Shown: piece after piece, positions 7,661 to 16,832 of the stretch
Position numbering within the stretch: position 1 is the first letter of the stretch
How the letters are laid out: the number at the start of each line of letters is the position of its first letter
NCBI RefSeq assembly: GCF_003217775.1
Contig: NZ_QJVJ01000019.1
Location: forward strand, 1 to 64,000
Direction: 5' to 3'
Length of the DNA stretch: 64,000 nt
Origin: Paenibacillus flagellatus
GTDB lineage: Bacteria > Bacillota > Bacilli > Paenibacillales > NBRC-103111
The notes under the pieces: generated by a model
What the model was told of the DNA's origin: nothing
The model's database searches: none
Seen by the model: the letters and a program-made list of their open reading frames with translations, nothing else
Program-made: the position numbers and the translations under genes

Positions 7661-8758
7661 TTGATCAACGATCGTCATGTATTATTTGGATTGCACGAGT
7701 TGGGAGGAATCGGCTGGAAAACGATTCGCCGTCTGGAATCGGCTTTGTCCGGGGCATGGTCCGAGCTGCTTGCGGCGGAGAAGGGAGACCTGCTCGCGTT
7801 CGGGCTGAAGCCGGCCATGGCGGACACGATTAAAGACAAGCTGACGCCGGAGCTGATTGCCCGGCGTCTGGAGGAGTACCGGCGCGGCCGCATCTCGTTC
7901 ATGACCGCGCTCGATGCGGATTATCCGGCGCTGCTGCGTGAAATCGCCCAGCCGCCGTGGGTGCTTTATCTTCGCGGCGACCGCACGCTGCTGGAGCGGT
8001 CTTGCATCGCCGTCGTCGGCACCCGTTCGCCTACCGCGTACGGGAGGAAAGCGGCGTACGAGCTGGCGCGGGATTTGTCGGCTTGCGGCGTCTGCGTCGT
8101 CAGCGGGCTCGCCCGCGGCATCGACGCTTGCGCGCACCGGGGCGCCTTGACGGAATACGGATCGACGGCCGCCGTGCTCGGCTGCGGTCTCGATACGATT
8201 TACCCTTCTGAAAACGCTTCCTTGTATGCGGAAATTGCCGAAAAAGGGGTTTTGGTGACGGAATATCCGCTCGGCACCCGGCTGCACGCGGGACTTTTTC
8301 CCCAGCGGAACCGGATCATCGCCGGGCTTTGCTTGGGCACGCTCGTCGTGGAGGCGGCGGAGCGGAGCGGCTCGCTTATTACGGCCGATCAGGCGCTGGA
8401 GCAGTCGCGCGACGTCTTCGCCGTACCGGGACCGATCACGTCGGCGAAAAGCGCGGGCACTCTCGAGCTGATCCGACAAGGCGCCAAAATGGTCGCCAGC
8501 GCGGAACATATTTTGGAGGAGTATAACGGACTGGCGCAATTGGGTCATACTAGGAAGGAAGCCGCTTCCGGACCGGACCCGTCCTTGTCCGCGGACGAGC
8601 GGAAATTGCTCGGCTTGATGTCCGCCGCGCCGGTGACGACCGACGAGCTGGTGGAGCTTTCCGGATTTGAGTTTGGACATTTGCATTCAGTTCTGTTAAA
8701 TTTAACTTTGAAAAAAAAGATTGTACCATTACCGGGATCGTCGTACGCGTCGCTGTAA
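7661..8758 (+). CDS. dprA: DNA-processing protein DprA
   Basis: A 365-residue protein that loads RecA on incoming single-stranded DNA during natural transformation. Domain order: an N-terminal HhH/SAM-like region (HELGGIGWKTIRRLE); the Rossmann-like DprA core with VGTRSPTAYG, VVSGLARGIDACAH, GCGLDTIYP, FPQRNRIIAGL and VPGPI; and a C-terminal winged helix (TTDELVELSGFEFGHLHSVL). It starts at TTG 7661 with AAAGGGG upstream; no in-frame ATG gives a better start. It stands 78 bp before topA, as in B. subtilis. Confidence 0.96.
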   Translation: MINDRHVLFGLHELGGIGWKTIRRLESALSGAWSELLAAEKGDLLAFGLKPAMADTIKDKLTPELIARRLEEYRRGRISFMTALDADYPALLREIAQPPWVLYLRGDRTLLERSCIAVVGTRSPTAYGRKAAYELARDLSACGVCVVSGLARGIDACAHRGALTEYGSTAAVLGCGLDTIYPSENASLYAEIAEKGVLVTEYPLGTRLHAGLFPQRNRIIAGLCLGTLVVEAAERSGSLITADQALEQSRDVFAVPGPITSAKSAGTLELIRQGAKMVASAEHILEEYNGLAQLGHTRKEAASGPDPSLSADERKLLGLMSAAPVTTDELVELSGFEFGHLHSVLLNLTLKKKIVPLPGSSYASL

Positions 8759-8836
8759 CAGCAAAGGCGCTTGCGACGTAAGTATACGTATAAGCGAAGT
8801 CAGACAGGAAGTTGGAGAGGGGAGGAAGGCGAGCCT

Positions 8837-10948
8837 ATGGCGGATTCGTTGGTTATTGTGGAATCGCCCGCAAAAGCGAAGACGATCGGCAAATATTTGG
8901 GAAGCAAGTTTATCGTAAAAGCGTCCATGGGTCATATCCGGGACCTTCCCAAAAGCCAGATCGGCGTCGAGATCGAAAAACAGTTCGAACCGAAATATAT
9001 TACGATCCGCGGCAAAGGGTCCGTGCTGAAAGAGCTGAAGGATGCGAGCCGCAAAGTGAAAAACATTTATCTCGCGGCCGACCCCGACCGCGAAGGCGAA
9101 GCGATCGCCTGGCACTTGGCGCATTATCTAGAGCTGAACGAAGGGGAGCCGTGCCGCGTCGTTTTCAACGAAATTACGAAGCAGGCGGTGAAAGACGCGT
9201 TCAAGCAGCCGAGGCCGATCGATATGGACCTCGTCAACGCGCAGCAGGCGCGCCGCATCTTGGACCGTCTCGTCGGCTACAAAATCAGCCCGCTGCTATG
9301 GAAAAAAGTGAAGAAGGGGCTGTCGGCCGGCCGCGTGCAATCGGTTGCCGTCAAGCTCATCATCGACCGGGAAAACGAGATCAAGGCGTTCATTCCGGAG
9401 GAATATTGGTCGATTACCGCAGCGCTGTCCGTTAACGGCACCGAGTTCGAGGCGAAGTTTTACGGCGCGGACGGCGAGAAGAAGGAGCTTAACCGCGAAG
9501 CGGACGTTCAGGACATTTTGAAGCGGATCGAGAAAGCGGAATTCGTCGTCGGCGAAGTGAAGGAGAAGGAGCGGCAGCGCAATCCGGCTCCGCCGTTCAT
9601 TACGAGCTCGCTTCAACAGGAAGCGGCGCGCAAGCTGAACTTCCGCGCGGCCAAAACGATGCAGGTGGCGCAGCAGCTGTACGAGGGGATCGACCTCGGC
9701 AAGGAAGGAACGGTCGGCCTCATTACGTACATGCGTACCGACTCGACCCGCATATCGCCCGTCGCCCAGGAAGAGGCGAAAGCTTTTATCGAGACGACGT
9801 ACGGGCCCGAGTATTACCCGGAAACGCCGCGCGTTTATTTGAAGAAAAACGCGAACGCCCAGGACGCACACGAAGCGATTCGTCCGACGTCGATCGCGAA
9901 GACGCCGGAAGAAGTGAAAAGCTTTTTGAGCCGCGACCAGTACCGGCTTTATAAACTCGTCTGGGAACGGTTCGTCGCGAGCCAGATGGCGTCCGCCGTC
10001 CTGGACACGATGACCGTCGACATTCACGCGGGAGACGTCATCTTCCGCGCCGTCGGCTCGAAGGTCAAGTTCGCCGGCTTCATGAAGGTGTACGTCGAAG
10101 GGAACGACGACGGCACGGCCTCCGACGGCGACGACAAATTTTTGCCGCCGCTCAAGGTCGGCGACAAGCTGGGGCGGAACGGGATCGAGCCGAAGCAGCA
10201 TTTCACGCAGCCGCCCCCCCGCTATTCGGAAGCCCGGCTCGTCCGCGCGCTCGAGGAGATGGGGATCGGACGTCCGAGCACGTACGCCCCGACGCTGGAG
10301 ACGGTGCAGAAGCGCGGCTACGTCGCGATGGAAGAGAAGAAATTCGTGCCGACCGAGCTCGGCGAGCTCGTCATTCAGCTGATGGCCGAGTTTTTCCCGG
10401 AAATTTTGAACGTCGAATTTACGGCGCACATGGAGGAAGAGCTCGACTTCGTCGAAGAAGGCAAGGTCGATTGGGTGAAGGTGCTGGACGAATTTTATTC
10501 GACGTTCGAGAAGCGGCTCGAAGTGGCCGAGGAAGAAATGAAGGAAGTCGAAATCCAGGACGAAGTGACCGACGTGCTGTGCGAGAAGTGCGGCCGGAAT
10601 ATGGTGATCAAGATGGGCCGGTTCGGCAAGTTTCTGGCATGCTCCGGGTTCCCGGACTGCCGCAACGCGAAGCCGATCGTCAAGGAGGTCGGCGTCACAT
10701 GTCCGAAATGCAAGCAGGGCAACGTCGTCGAGCGTCGGAGCAAAAAAGGCCGCATCTTCTACGGCTGCGACCAATACCCGGGCTGCGACTACGTTTCCTG
10801 GGATAAGCCGTCCGACAAGCCCTGCCCGAATTGCAGCAACGTTCTCGTCGAGAAATATGCCAAGTCCGGCTCCCATTTGCATTGTACGGAGTGCGGTTAT
10901 AAAGAAGACATGCAGCAGGCGGATGCCGACGGCGACGCCGACGATTGA
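8837..10948 (+). CDS. topA: DNA topoisomerase I
   Basis: A 703-residue type IA topoisomerase that relaxes negative supercoils. The Toprim domain opens with [18 protein letters not shown] and has the acidic motif [12 protein letters not shown]. The nucleophile is Tyr298 in [11 protein letters not shown]. Three C-terminal zinc ribbons follow (CEKCG..C..C, CPKCK..C..C, CPNCS..C..C). The start was chosen at ATG 8837, which has GGGGAGGAAGG upstream. The reading frame stays open further upstream (to 8771) but that extension is not conserved-looking. Confidence 0.98.
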   Translation: MADSLVIVESPAKAKTIGKYLGSKFIVKASMGHIRDLPKSQIGVEIEKQFEPKYITIRGKGSVLKELKDASRKVKNIYLAADPDREGEAIAWHLAHYLELNEGEPCRVVFNEITKQAVKDAFKQPRPIDMDLVNAQQARRILDRLVGYKISPLLWKKVKKGLSAGRVQSVAVKLIIDRENEIKAFIPEEYWSITAALSVNGTEFEAKFYGADGEKKELNREADVQDILKRIEKAEFVVGEVKEKERQRNPAPPFITSSLQQEAARKLNFRAAKTMQVAQQLYEGIDLGKEGTVGLITYMRTDSTRISPVAQEEAKAFIETTYGPEYYPETPRVYLKKNANAQDAHEAIRPTSIAKTPEEVKSFLSRDQYRLYKLVWERFVASQMASAVLDTMTVDIHAGDVIFRAVGSKVKFAGFMKVYVEGNDDGTASDGDDKFLPPLKVGDKLGRNGIEPKQHFTQPPPRYSEARLVRALEEMGIGRPSTYAPTLETVQKRGYVAMEEKKFVPTELGELVIQLMAEFFPEILNVEFTAHMEEELDFVEEGKVDWVKVLDEFYSTFEKRLEVAEEEMKEVEIQDEVTDVLCEKCGRNMVIKMGRFGKFLACSGFPDCRNAKPIVKEVGVTCPKCKQGNVVERRSKKGRIFYGCDQYPGCDYVSWDKPSDKPCPNCSNVLVEKYAKSGSHLHCTECGYKEDMQQADADGDADD

Positions 10949-11030
10949 AGCCCGCTCCGGGCGGCCGGGCGGCGGTTGGAACCGAGCGGCCGCCTAAGGT
11001 GCGGAACGCAAGAAGCTGGAGGTTGGACCA

Positions 11031-12359
11031 TTGACTAACGCAAGCAAAGTGACCGTCATCGGCGCCGGCTTGGCCGGCAGCGAGGCGGCATGGCAAATCG
11101 CCAAGCAGGGCGTGCCGGTCGTGCTGTACGAAATGCGTCCGGTGCGCAAAACGCCCGCTCATATTACAGATCAATTCGCCGAGCTCGTCTGCAGCAACTC
11201 GCTTCGCGCCAACGGACTGACGAACGCCGTAGGCGTCTTAAAGGAAGAAATGCGCCGGATGGATTCGCTGATCATGCGCTGCGCGGACAAGCATGCCGTG
11301 CCGGCGGGCGGAGCGCTCGCCGTCGACCGGGACGGCTTCTCCGGCGAAGTGACGTCGTCGCTTCGCAACCATCCGCTCATCGAAGTGCGCAACGAGGAGC
11401 TGACCGAGCTGCCGGACGGCATTACGGTCGTCGCCACGGGGCCGCTTACGTCGCCCGCGCTCTCGGAGCTGCTCAAGCGGCTGACGGGTGAAGATTATTT
11501 GTATTTCTACGACGCGGCCGCGCCGATCGTGGAGAAAGATTCGATCGACATGAGCAAAGTGTATTTGGCTTCCCGGTACGACAAGGGGGAAGCCGCTTAC
11601 TTGAATTGCCCGATGACCGAGGAGGAGTTCGACGTTTTTCACGAGGCGCTCGTGTCGGCGGAGACGGCACCGGTCAAGGAGTTCGAGAAAGAGATTTACT
11701 TCGAAGGCTGCATGCCGATCGAGGTGATGGCGAGACGCGGCCGCCAAACCGTCTTGTTCGGGCCGATGAAGCCGGTCGGCCTCGTCAATCCGCATACGGG
11801 CAAGCTGCCGTTCGCGGTCGTTCAGCTTCGCCAGGACAATGCGGCGGGCACGCTGTTCAATCTGGTCGGCTTCCAGACCCATCTGAAGTGGGGGGAGCAA
11901 AAGCGCGTATTCTCGCTCATACCCGGGCTGGAGAATGCCGAGTTCGTCCGTTACGGCGTTATGCATCGCAATACGTTCATCTGCTCGCCGAAGCTGCTGA
12001 AGCCGACTTACCAGTTCAAGCAGCGCGACGATTTGTTCTTCGCCGGCCAGATGACGGGTGTCGAAGGCTACGTCGAATCGGCCGCTTCCGGCCTGATCGC
12101 CGGTTTGAACGCCGGACGGATGGCGCTCGGCCAGCCTTGCGTCGTCCTTCCGCCGGAATCGACGCTCGGCAGTATGGCCCATTACATCACGTCGGCCGAT
12201 CCGAATCATTTTCAGCCGATGAACGCCAATTTCGGCTTGCTCCCGCCGCTCGGACAAAAAATTCGCGACAAGAAGCGTAAAAACGAGCTGCTGGCCGAAC
12301 GCGCGCTTGAAACAATTCAGAATTTTTCATATAATGTACACAATTTCGCTTGTCAATGA
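11031..12359 (+). CDS. trmFO: tRNA (uracil-54-C5) methyltransferase, folate-dependent, TrmFO
   Basis: A 442-residue flavoprotein that makes m5U54 in the tRNA T-loop using methylenetetrahydrofolate. The dinucleotide-binding loop is [14 protein letters not shown] (residues ~9-22). Family motifs are [22 protein letters not shown] and the C-terminal [17 protein letters not shown]. It starts at TTG 11031 with GGAGGT 8 nt upstream. In B. subtilis the next gene is codV/xerC; here it is followed directly by the hslV leader. Confidence 0.97.
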   Translation: MTNASKVTVIGAGLAGSEAAWQIAKQGVPVVLYEMRPVRKTPAHITDQFAELVCSNSLRANGLTNAVGVLKEEMRRMDSLIMRCADKHAVPAGGALAVDRDGFSGEVTSSLRNHPLIEVRNEELTELPDGITVVATGPLTSPALSELLKRLTGEDYLYFYDAAAPIVEKDSIDMSKVYLASRYDKGEAAYLNCPMTEEEFDVFHEALVSAETAPVKEFEKEIYFEGCMPIEVMARRGRQTVLFGPMKPVGLVNPHTGKLPFAVVQLRQDNAAGTLFNLVGFQTHLKWGEQKRVFSLIPGLENAEFVRYGVMHRNTFICSPKLLKPTYQFKQRDDLFFAGQMTGVEGYVESAASGLIAGLNAGRMALGQPCVVLPPESTLGSMAHYITSADPNHFQPMNANFGLLPPLGQKIRDKKRKNELLAERALETIQNFSYNVHNFACQ

Positions 12360-12379
12360 TCGGCTTTTTATGGTACGAT
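12350..12379 (+). promoter_or_regulatory. sigma-A type promoter before hslV
   Basis: TTGTCA (12350-12355) and TACGAT (12374-12379) are separated by 18 bp, overlapping the end of trmFO. Transcription would start near 12386 and give a leader of about 190 nt before hslV, containing the hairpin at 12445-12485. It may drive hslV-hslU-codY. Confidence 0.55.
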
Positions 12380-12444
12380 GAACATGTTTTGTAATAAGCA
12401 TCATTCTTATATGAAACTTTATTTCAACAACAAGCAGCCGAATA

Positions 12445-12490
12445 CAAGAAACAGCAGCAAATCCGCCGATTGATGCTGTTTCTTGCATTT
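12445..12490 (+). terminator. perfect 12-bp hairpin in the hslV leader
   Basis: CAAGAAACAGCA (12445-12456) pairs perfectly with TGCTGTTTCTTG (12474-12485), followed by CATTTTG. Its position downstream of a promoter and 94 bp before hslV fits either a trmFO terminator or an attenuator. The short T-run makes termination efficiency uncertain. Confidence 0.5.
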
Positions 12491-12578
12491 TGCGGACACT
12501 TGACGTGCATAATGCGCGGACAAACGATATACATAGAACGATGGAGCGATTTCGGATTACGCAAGGAGGGATTGGACG

Positions 12579-13118
12579 ATGGGCGATTTTCACGCTACGA
12601 CGATATTCGCGATCCGGCACGAAGGCAAAGGGGCGATCGCCGGCGACGGGCAAGTGACGTTCGGCAACAGCATGGTCATGAAGTCGCAAGCGAAAAAAGT
12701 GCGGCGCCTGTATCGGGGCAAGGTGGTGGCCGGATTCGCCGGCTCCGTCGCCGATGCGGTGACGCTGTTCGAGAAGTTCGAGGCGAAGCTCGAGGAGCAT
12801 CAGGGCAATTTGCTCCGCGCGGCCGTCGAGCTGGCGAAGGACTGGCGGTCCGACCGCGTGCTCCGGCGCCTCGAGGCGATGATGATCGTCATGGATGCGC
12901 AAAGCTTGCTGCTCATATCCGGCAACGGCGAAATTATCGAGCCGGACGACGGCATTCTCGCCATCGGCTCGGGAGGCAGCTTCGCGCTGGCGGCCGGACG
13001 CGCCCTGAAACGGTTCGCGCCGCAGCTGACGGCGAGCGAGATCGCGAAAGCGTCGCTCGAAACCGCGGCCGATATATGCGTATTCACGAACCGGAATATC
13101 ATTGTGGAAGAAATATAA
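12579..13118 (+). CDS. hslV: ATP-dependent protease subunit HslV (ClpQ/CodW)
   Basis: A 179-residue proteasome-like peptidase partnering HslU. Family motifs: [34 protein letters not shown] and [19 protein letters not shown] 12579 has AAGGAGGG at proper spacing. Residue 2 is Gly (MGDFHATT), so the N-terminal Ser reported as nucleophile for B. subtilis CodW is absent. The conserved Thr7/Thr8 pair aligns with the E. coli TT nucleophile, implying processing of a six-residue leader or an alternative mechanism. Confidence 0.96.
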   Translation: MGDFHATTIFAIRHEGKGAIAGDGQVTFGNSMVMKSQAKKVRRLYRGKVVAGFAGSVADAVTLFEKFEAKLEEHQGNLLRAAVELAKDWRSDRVLRRLEAMMIVMDAQSLLLISGNGEIIEPDDGILAIGSGGSFALAAGRALKRFAPQLTASEIAKASLETAADICVFTNRNIIVEEI

Positions 13119-13142
13119 CGCATGAAACCGGGAGGGACTTCC

Positions 13143-14537
13143 ATGGACAACCGCGCTCTGACGCCCAGACAAATCGTCGCGGAGCTCGATAAATATATCG
13201 TCGGCCAGAAGCAGGCGAAAAAATCGGTCGCCATCGCGCTGCGCAATCGGTATCGCCGCAGCCAGCTTCCCGAATCGATCCGGGACGAGATCGTCCCGAA
13301 AAACATTTTGATGATCGGTCCGACCGGCGTCGGCAAAACGGAAATTGCGCGCCGGCTGGCGAAGCTCGTCAATGCGCCGTTCGTCAAGGTCGAAGCGACG
13401 AAATTTACGGAGGTCGGCTACGTCGGCCGCGACGTCGAATCGATGGTCCGCGATCTCGTCGAGACGTCCATCCGGATGGTCAAGTCGGAGAAGACGGAGA
13501 AGCTGAAAGACCGCGCCGAGCAGCTGGCGAACGAACGGATCGTCGCCCTGCTCGTCCCCTCGCCGGCGGCGGCCAAATCGCAACGCAACCCGCTCGAGAT
13601 GCTGTTCGGCGGACAACAGCAGCCGCCCGCGGACAAGGAGGAAACCGATCAGGGCATTCTCCAGCGGCGCCAGGAAGCGAAAGAGAAGCTCGCCCGCGGC
13701 GAGCTGGAGGATCGGGTCATCGAGATCGAAATCGAGGATACGGCCCCTTCGATGCTCGACATGTTCGCCGGCCAAGGCAACGAGCAGATGGGGATGAACA
13801 TGCAGGAGATGTTCGGCAGCTTGATGCCGAAGCGGACGAAGAAGCGCAAGCTGCCGGTCAAGGAAGCGCGGCAGGTGCTCATTCAGGAGGAAGCGCAAAA
13901 GCTGATCGATATGGACGAGGTCGTTCAAGAGTCGATCAAGCGGGCGGAGCAGTCGGGCATCATTTTCATCGACGAAATCGACAAAATCGCCAGCTCCGGA
14001 CGTGGAGGAGGCCCCGACGTCTCCCGGGAGGGCGTGCAGCGGGACATCCTGCCGATCGTGGAAGGGTCGACGATCATGACGAAGTACGGGCCGGTCAAGA
14101 CGGACTACGTCCTGTTCATCGCGGCCGGCGCGTTCCATATCGCCAAGCCGTCGGACCTCATTCCCGAGCTGCAGGGACGGTTCCCGATCCGCGTCGAGCT
14201 GACGAACCTGACCGAGGACGATTTCGTGCTCATCTTGAAAGAACCGCAAAATGCGCTGACGAAGCAGTATACGGCGCTGCTCGAAACGGAAGGGATCCGG
14301 GTCGACTTCTCGGACGCCTCGATCCGCGAGCTGGCGAAAATCGCCGCCGAGGTGAACCAGCATACCGACAATATCGGTGCGCGCAGGCTGCATACGATAT
14401 TGGAGAAGCTGCTGGAGGATTTGTCGTTTGAAGCGCCGGACATTACGCTCGATCGTATCGAGATTACGCCGGAATACGTACGGGAGAAGGTGGCGGGCAT
14501 CGCGCAAAATCGCGATCTGAGCCAATACATTTTGTAG
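13143..14537 (+). CDS. hslU: ATP-dependent protease ATPase subunit HslU (ClpY/CodX)
   Basis: A 464-residue AAA+ unfoldase. [17 protein letters not shown] is the family start. Walker A is [15 protein letters not shown], and the pore loop is GYVGRDVES. The I-domain lies about residues 110-240 (Gln/Lys/Arg-rich, includes [12 protein letters not shown]). Walker B is [10 protein letters not shown]. The C-terminal tail DLSQYIL docks in HslV. ATG 13143 with GGGAGGG upstream was chosen over ATG 13122, which lies before that ribosome-binding site. It follows hslV by 24 bp. Confidence 0.97.
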   Translation: MDNRALTPRQIVAELDKYIVGQKQAKKSVAIALRNRYRRSQLPESIRDEIVPKNILMIGPTGVGKTEIARRLAKLVNAPFVKVEATKFTEVGYVGRDVESMVRDLVETSIRMVKSEKTEKLKDRAEQLANERIVALLVPSPAAAKSQRNPLEMLFGGQQQPPADKEETDQGILQRRQEAKEKLARGELEDRVIEIEIEDTAPSMLDMFAGQGNEQMGMNMQEMFGSLMPKRTKKRKLPVKEARQVLIQEEAQKLIDMDEVVQESIKRAEQSGIIFIDEIDKIASSGRGGGPDVSREGVQRDILPIVEGSTIMTKYGPVKTDYVLFIAAGAFHIAKPSDLIPELQGRFPIRVELTNLTEDDFVLILKEPQNALTKQYTALLETEGIRVDFSDASIRELAKIAAEVNQHTDNIGARRLHTILEKLLEDLSFEAPDITLDRIEITPEYVREKVAGIAQNRDLSQYIL

Positions 14538-14565
14538 GCGTCGATACTCCCCGGGAGGATGAATC

Positions 14566-15345
14566 ATGAGTTTATTGAGCAAGACAAGAAGTTTGAACCG
14601 ATTGCTGCAAAAAGCGGCCGGCAACGCCGTCAGCTTCATGGAAATGTCCGAGGTGCTGCGCGACCTGATCGCGGCGGACATTTTCGTCATCAGCCGCAAA
14701 GGCAAAATATTGGGGTACGCCACCGTCGGTCCGTTCCAAACGGATACGCTTCGCGAGATGATCGCGGAAAACCGGCGGCTGCCGGAGGAGTACAACAACA
14801 TCTTGAAGCGGATCGAGGAGACGACGTCGAACGGCGAGCCCGACAGCCCGTATCACCGGTTTACGGAAAGCATTCACGCGTTTTTCGGTCAAGACCGGGT
14901 GACGATCATCCCGATCATCGGCGGTGGAGACCGGCTCGGCACGGTCGTATTGGCACGCGGCGGCAACGCCTTCATCGACGACGACCTGATCATGGCGGAA
15001 TACGGCTCGACCATTATCGGCATGGAAATTTTGCGCGAGCACGCCGAGGAAATCGAGCTCGACGCCCGCAGCAAGGCGGTCGTGCAGGTGGCCGTCAACT
15101 CGTTGTCCTACAGCGAAATGGAGGCCGTCGACCATATTATCGACGAGCTGAAGGAGAAGGAAGGTCTTCTCGTCGCGAGCAAAATCGCGGATCGCGTAGG
15201 CATAACCCGGTCGGTGATCGTCAACGCGCTGCGCAAGCTGGAAAGCGCGGGCGTTATCGAGACGAGATCGCTCGGCATGAAAGGAACGTACATCAAAATA
15301 TTGAACGACCAGCTCGTGCAAAGCGTGGCGAACGCCAGAGCGTAA
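14566..15345 (+). CDS. codY: GTP-sensing transcriptional pleiotropic repressor CodY
   Basis: A 259-residue global regulator that senses branched-chain amino acids and GTP. The N-terminal GAF domain starts [17 protein letters not shown] and includes [12 protein letters not shown]. The C-terminal winged helix is at about residues 204-225 ([20 protein letters not shown]), with [12 protein letters not shown] after it. The length matches B. subtilis CodY (259). It follows hslVU as in other Bacillales. In B. subtilis CodY represses the fla/che operon, which starts 242 bp downstream here. It is closed by an intrinsic terminator. Confidence 0.98.
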   Translation: MSLLSKTRSLNRLLQKAAGNAVSFMEMSEVLRDLIAADIFVISRKGKILGYATVGPFQTDTLREMIAENRRLPEEYNNILKRIEETTSNGEPDSPYHRFTESIHAFFGQDRVTIIPIIGGGDRLGTVVLARGGNAFIDDDLIMAEYGSTIIGMEILREHAEEIELDARSKAVVQVAVNSLSYSEMEAVDHIIDELKEKEGLLVASKIADRVGITRSVIVNALRKLESAGVIETRSLGMKGTYIKILNDQLVQSVANARA

Positions 15346-15362
15346 CGAGCGGCGGTATGACC

Positions 15363-15396
15363 GAAGCCCTGTCTTTGAAAAAGATAGGGCTTTTTA
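15363..15396 (+). terminator. intrinsic terminator after codY
   Basis: AAGCCCT-G-TCTT pairs with AAGA-T-AGGGCTT around a short A-rich loop, followed by TTTTTA. It separates codY from the flagellar genes. Confidence 0.85.
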
Positions 15397-15410
15397 CTTA
15401 TTGTAAACTT

Positions 15411-15484
15411 TGTTGTATACATTCAAGATATAGATGGTTTGTATGCATAGGAAATAGATGCCATGTATACAACAGGAATAGACA
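15411..15484. promoter_or_regulatory. repeat array upstream of flgB, possible operator
   Basis: Three near-palindromic 10-mers with a GTATRC core occur: TTGTATACAT (15413), TTGTATGCAT (15439) and ATGTATACAA (15463). Core centres are 26 and 24 bp apart. The outer two form a perfect 12-bp inverted repeat (TGTTGTATACAT / ATGTATACAACA). Overlaid is a 24-bp direct period: ATAGATG at 15430 and 15454 and ATAGACA at 15478. It lies between the codY terminator and flgB. The bound factor is unknown. Confidence 0.6.
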
Positions 15485-15485
15485 T

Positions 15486-15514
15486 TTGCCAATATATTTT
15501 TTTGGTGAATAAGT
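15486..15514 (+). promoter_or_regulatory. weak sigma-A-like promoter candidate for the flg/fli operon
   Basis: TTGCCA (15486-15491) is followed after 17 bp by ATAAGT, a poor -10, in a T-rich spacer immediately next to the repeat array. No clear sigma-D promoter (TAAA, 15 bp, GCCGATAT) was seen here. Confidence 0.3.
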
Positions 15515-15587
15515 CGAAAAAAGAAGGAATACAGTCGGGTGTGAAGAATACATTACTTAACTTTTTACGCGAAAGTGGGTATTTGGA

Positions 15588-15992
15588 ATGGCTTTTTGGG
15601 ACACCCGAAGCCTTGGGCTAATGGAAAGGACGTTGGACGCCGCCACATTTCGACAAAAAGTGATCGCGAACAACGTCGCCAACGTAGACACGCCTTACTT
15701 CAAACGGTCGGACGTCCTGTTCGAGGAATTGTTGCAGAAGGAATTGACAAAAACGTCGATCCAAGGACGCAGGACCGATCCTCGTCATATCCCGATCGGG
15801 CGGTCGACGGCGCCGCTTGCGCCGGAAGTCGCGACAGACGTCAACACGATGATGAACAACAACTTGAACAACGTCGATATCGATTACGAAATGTCGCTGA
15901 TGGCCAAAAACCAGCTCCGCTACAATGTATTGATCGGACAAGTCAGCCACGATTTGAAAAATTACCGCACAGCGTTGAACGGGGGAAGATGA
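15588..15992 (+). CDS. flgB: flagellar basal-body rod protein FlgB
   Basis: A 134-residue proximal rod subunit. The motif VIANNVANVDTPYFKRSDV is the conserved rod/hook N-terminal signature. The C-terminal helix (DIDYEMSLMAKNQLRYNVLI) completes the rod coiled coil. It is the first gene of the flagellar locus. The ribosome-binding site before ATG 15588 is weak (GTGGG), unlike its neighbours; an internal ATG at codon 12 is possible but shortens the conserved helix. flgC follows 3 bp after the stop. Confidence 0.96.
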   Translation: MAFWDTRSLGLMERTLDAATFRQKVIANNVANVDTPYFKRSDVLFEELLQKELTKTSIQGRRTDPRHIPIGRSTAPLAPEVATDVNTMMNNNLNNVDIDYEMSLMAKNQLRYNVLIGQVSHDLKNYRTALNGGR

Positions 15993-15995
15993 TAA

Positions 15996-16445
15996 TTGAA
16001 ACTGACCAACGGATTCGACATTAGCTCTTCCGCCCTAACGGCGCAACGGTTTCGGATGGACGTCATCTCCTCGAATATGGCGAATGCCGACACGACCCGC
16101 GGCAAGCTGGTCGACGGACGGTGGGTGCCTTACCAACGCAAAATCGTCTCGATGGAAGCGAAGGAGCCCGCGCCATTCTCCCAATACTTGCAAGCCTCGA
16201 TGAACAGCGCGACCGGGCAAGGCGTTCGAGTTTCGCGCGTCTTCGAAGACGAGGCACCATTCAAGCAAGTATACAACCCTACCCACCCGGATGCCGACGA
16301 ACGGGGCTACGTGCAGATGCCCAACGTCGACATCCTGAAAGAGATGGTCGACCTGATGTCGGCCACGCGTTCGTACGAAGCGAACGTTACCGCCTTGAAC
16401 GCAACCAAATCGATGATTACGAAAGCATTGGAAATCGGCAAATGA
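15996..16445 (+). CDS. flgC: flagellar basal-body rod protein FlgC
   Basis: A 149-residue rod subunit. It has the SSNMANADTTR variant of the rod signature near residue 26, and VDILKEMVDLMSATRSYEANVTALN, the typical FlgC C-terminal helix, close to the end. It starts at TTG 15996 with GGGGGAAG upstream. It assembles next to FlgB and FliE on the MS ring. Confidence 0.96.
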   Translation: MKLTNGFDISSSALTAQRFRMDVISSNMANADTTRGKLVDGRWVPYQRKIVSMEAKEPAPFSQYLQASMNSATGQGVRVSRVFEDEAPFKQVYNPTHPDADERGYVQMPNVDILKEMVDLMSATRSYEANVTALNATKSMITKALEIGK

Positions 16446-16477
16446 TGCTGCAGACATAATACGGGGGGTTCCGCCGC

Positions 16478-16786
16478 ATGATCGAACAAATCGGATTTTT
16501 GCCCAAAAAACCGCTCGTTACGTTGGATTCGAATCCGAGCAAAGAGACCGGGGCCGCTCAAATCGCCAAAGACTTCGGTTCGTTTCTGAACGACGCGATG
16601 ACCAATTTGAACAAGCAGCAAGCGGCAGTCGATACATTGAACGACAAGTTCGTTACCGGAGAAGTCGCCGATGCGCACCAGCTGACGATCGCGGCCGAAA
16701 AGCTGTCCTTGAGCCTGGAGATGACCGTACAGCTTCGCAACAAGGTCATCGAGGCTTACCAGGAAATCATGAGGACGCAAATTTAA
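16478..16786 (+). CDS. fliE: flagellar hook-basal body complex protein FliE
   Basis: A 102-residue protein joining the MS ring to the rod. Helical motifs: FGSFLNDAMTNLNKQQ, GEVADAHQLTIAAEKL and the C-terminal MTVQLRNKVIEAYQEIMR, which is diagnostic. A GGGGGG ribosome-binding site precedes ATG 16478. It sits between flgC and fliF as in other Bacillales. Confidence 0.96.
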   Translation: MIEQIGFLPKKPLVTLDSNPSKETGAAQIAKDFGSFLNDAMTNLNKQQAAVDTLNDKFVTGEVADAHQLTIAAEKLSLSLEMTVQLRNKVIEAYQEIMRTQI

Positions 16787-16832
16787 CCGTGATCGGTAGA
16801 CGCAGCAGCAGATTCCCGGATGGGGTGACGAA

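Noticed and set aside
12327-14801. 824-codon minus-strand open frame across hslVU
   Set aside because: It is antisense to hslV, hslU and codY, which have clear motifs and ribosome-binding sites.
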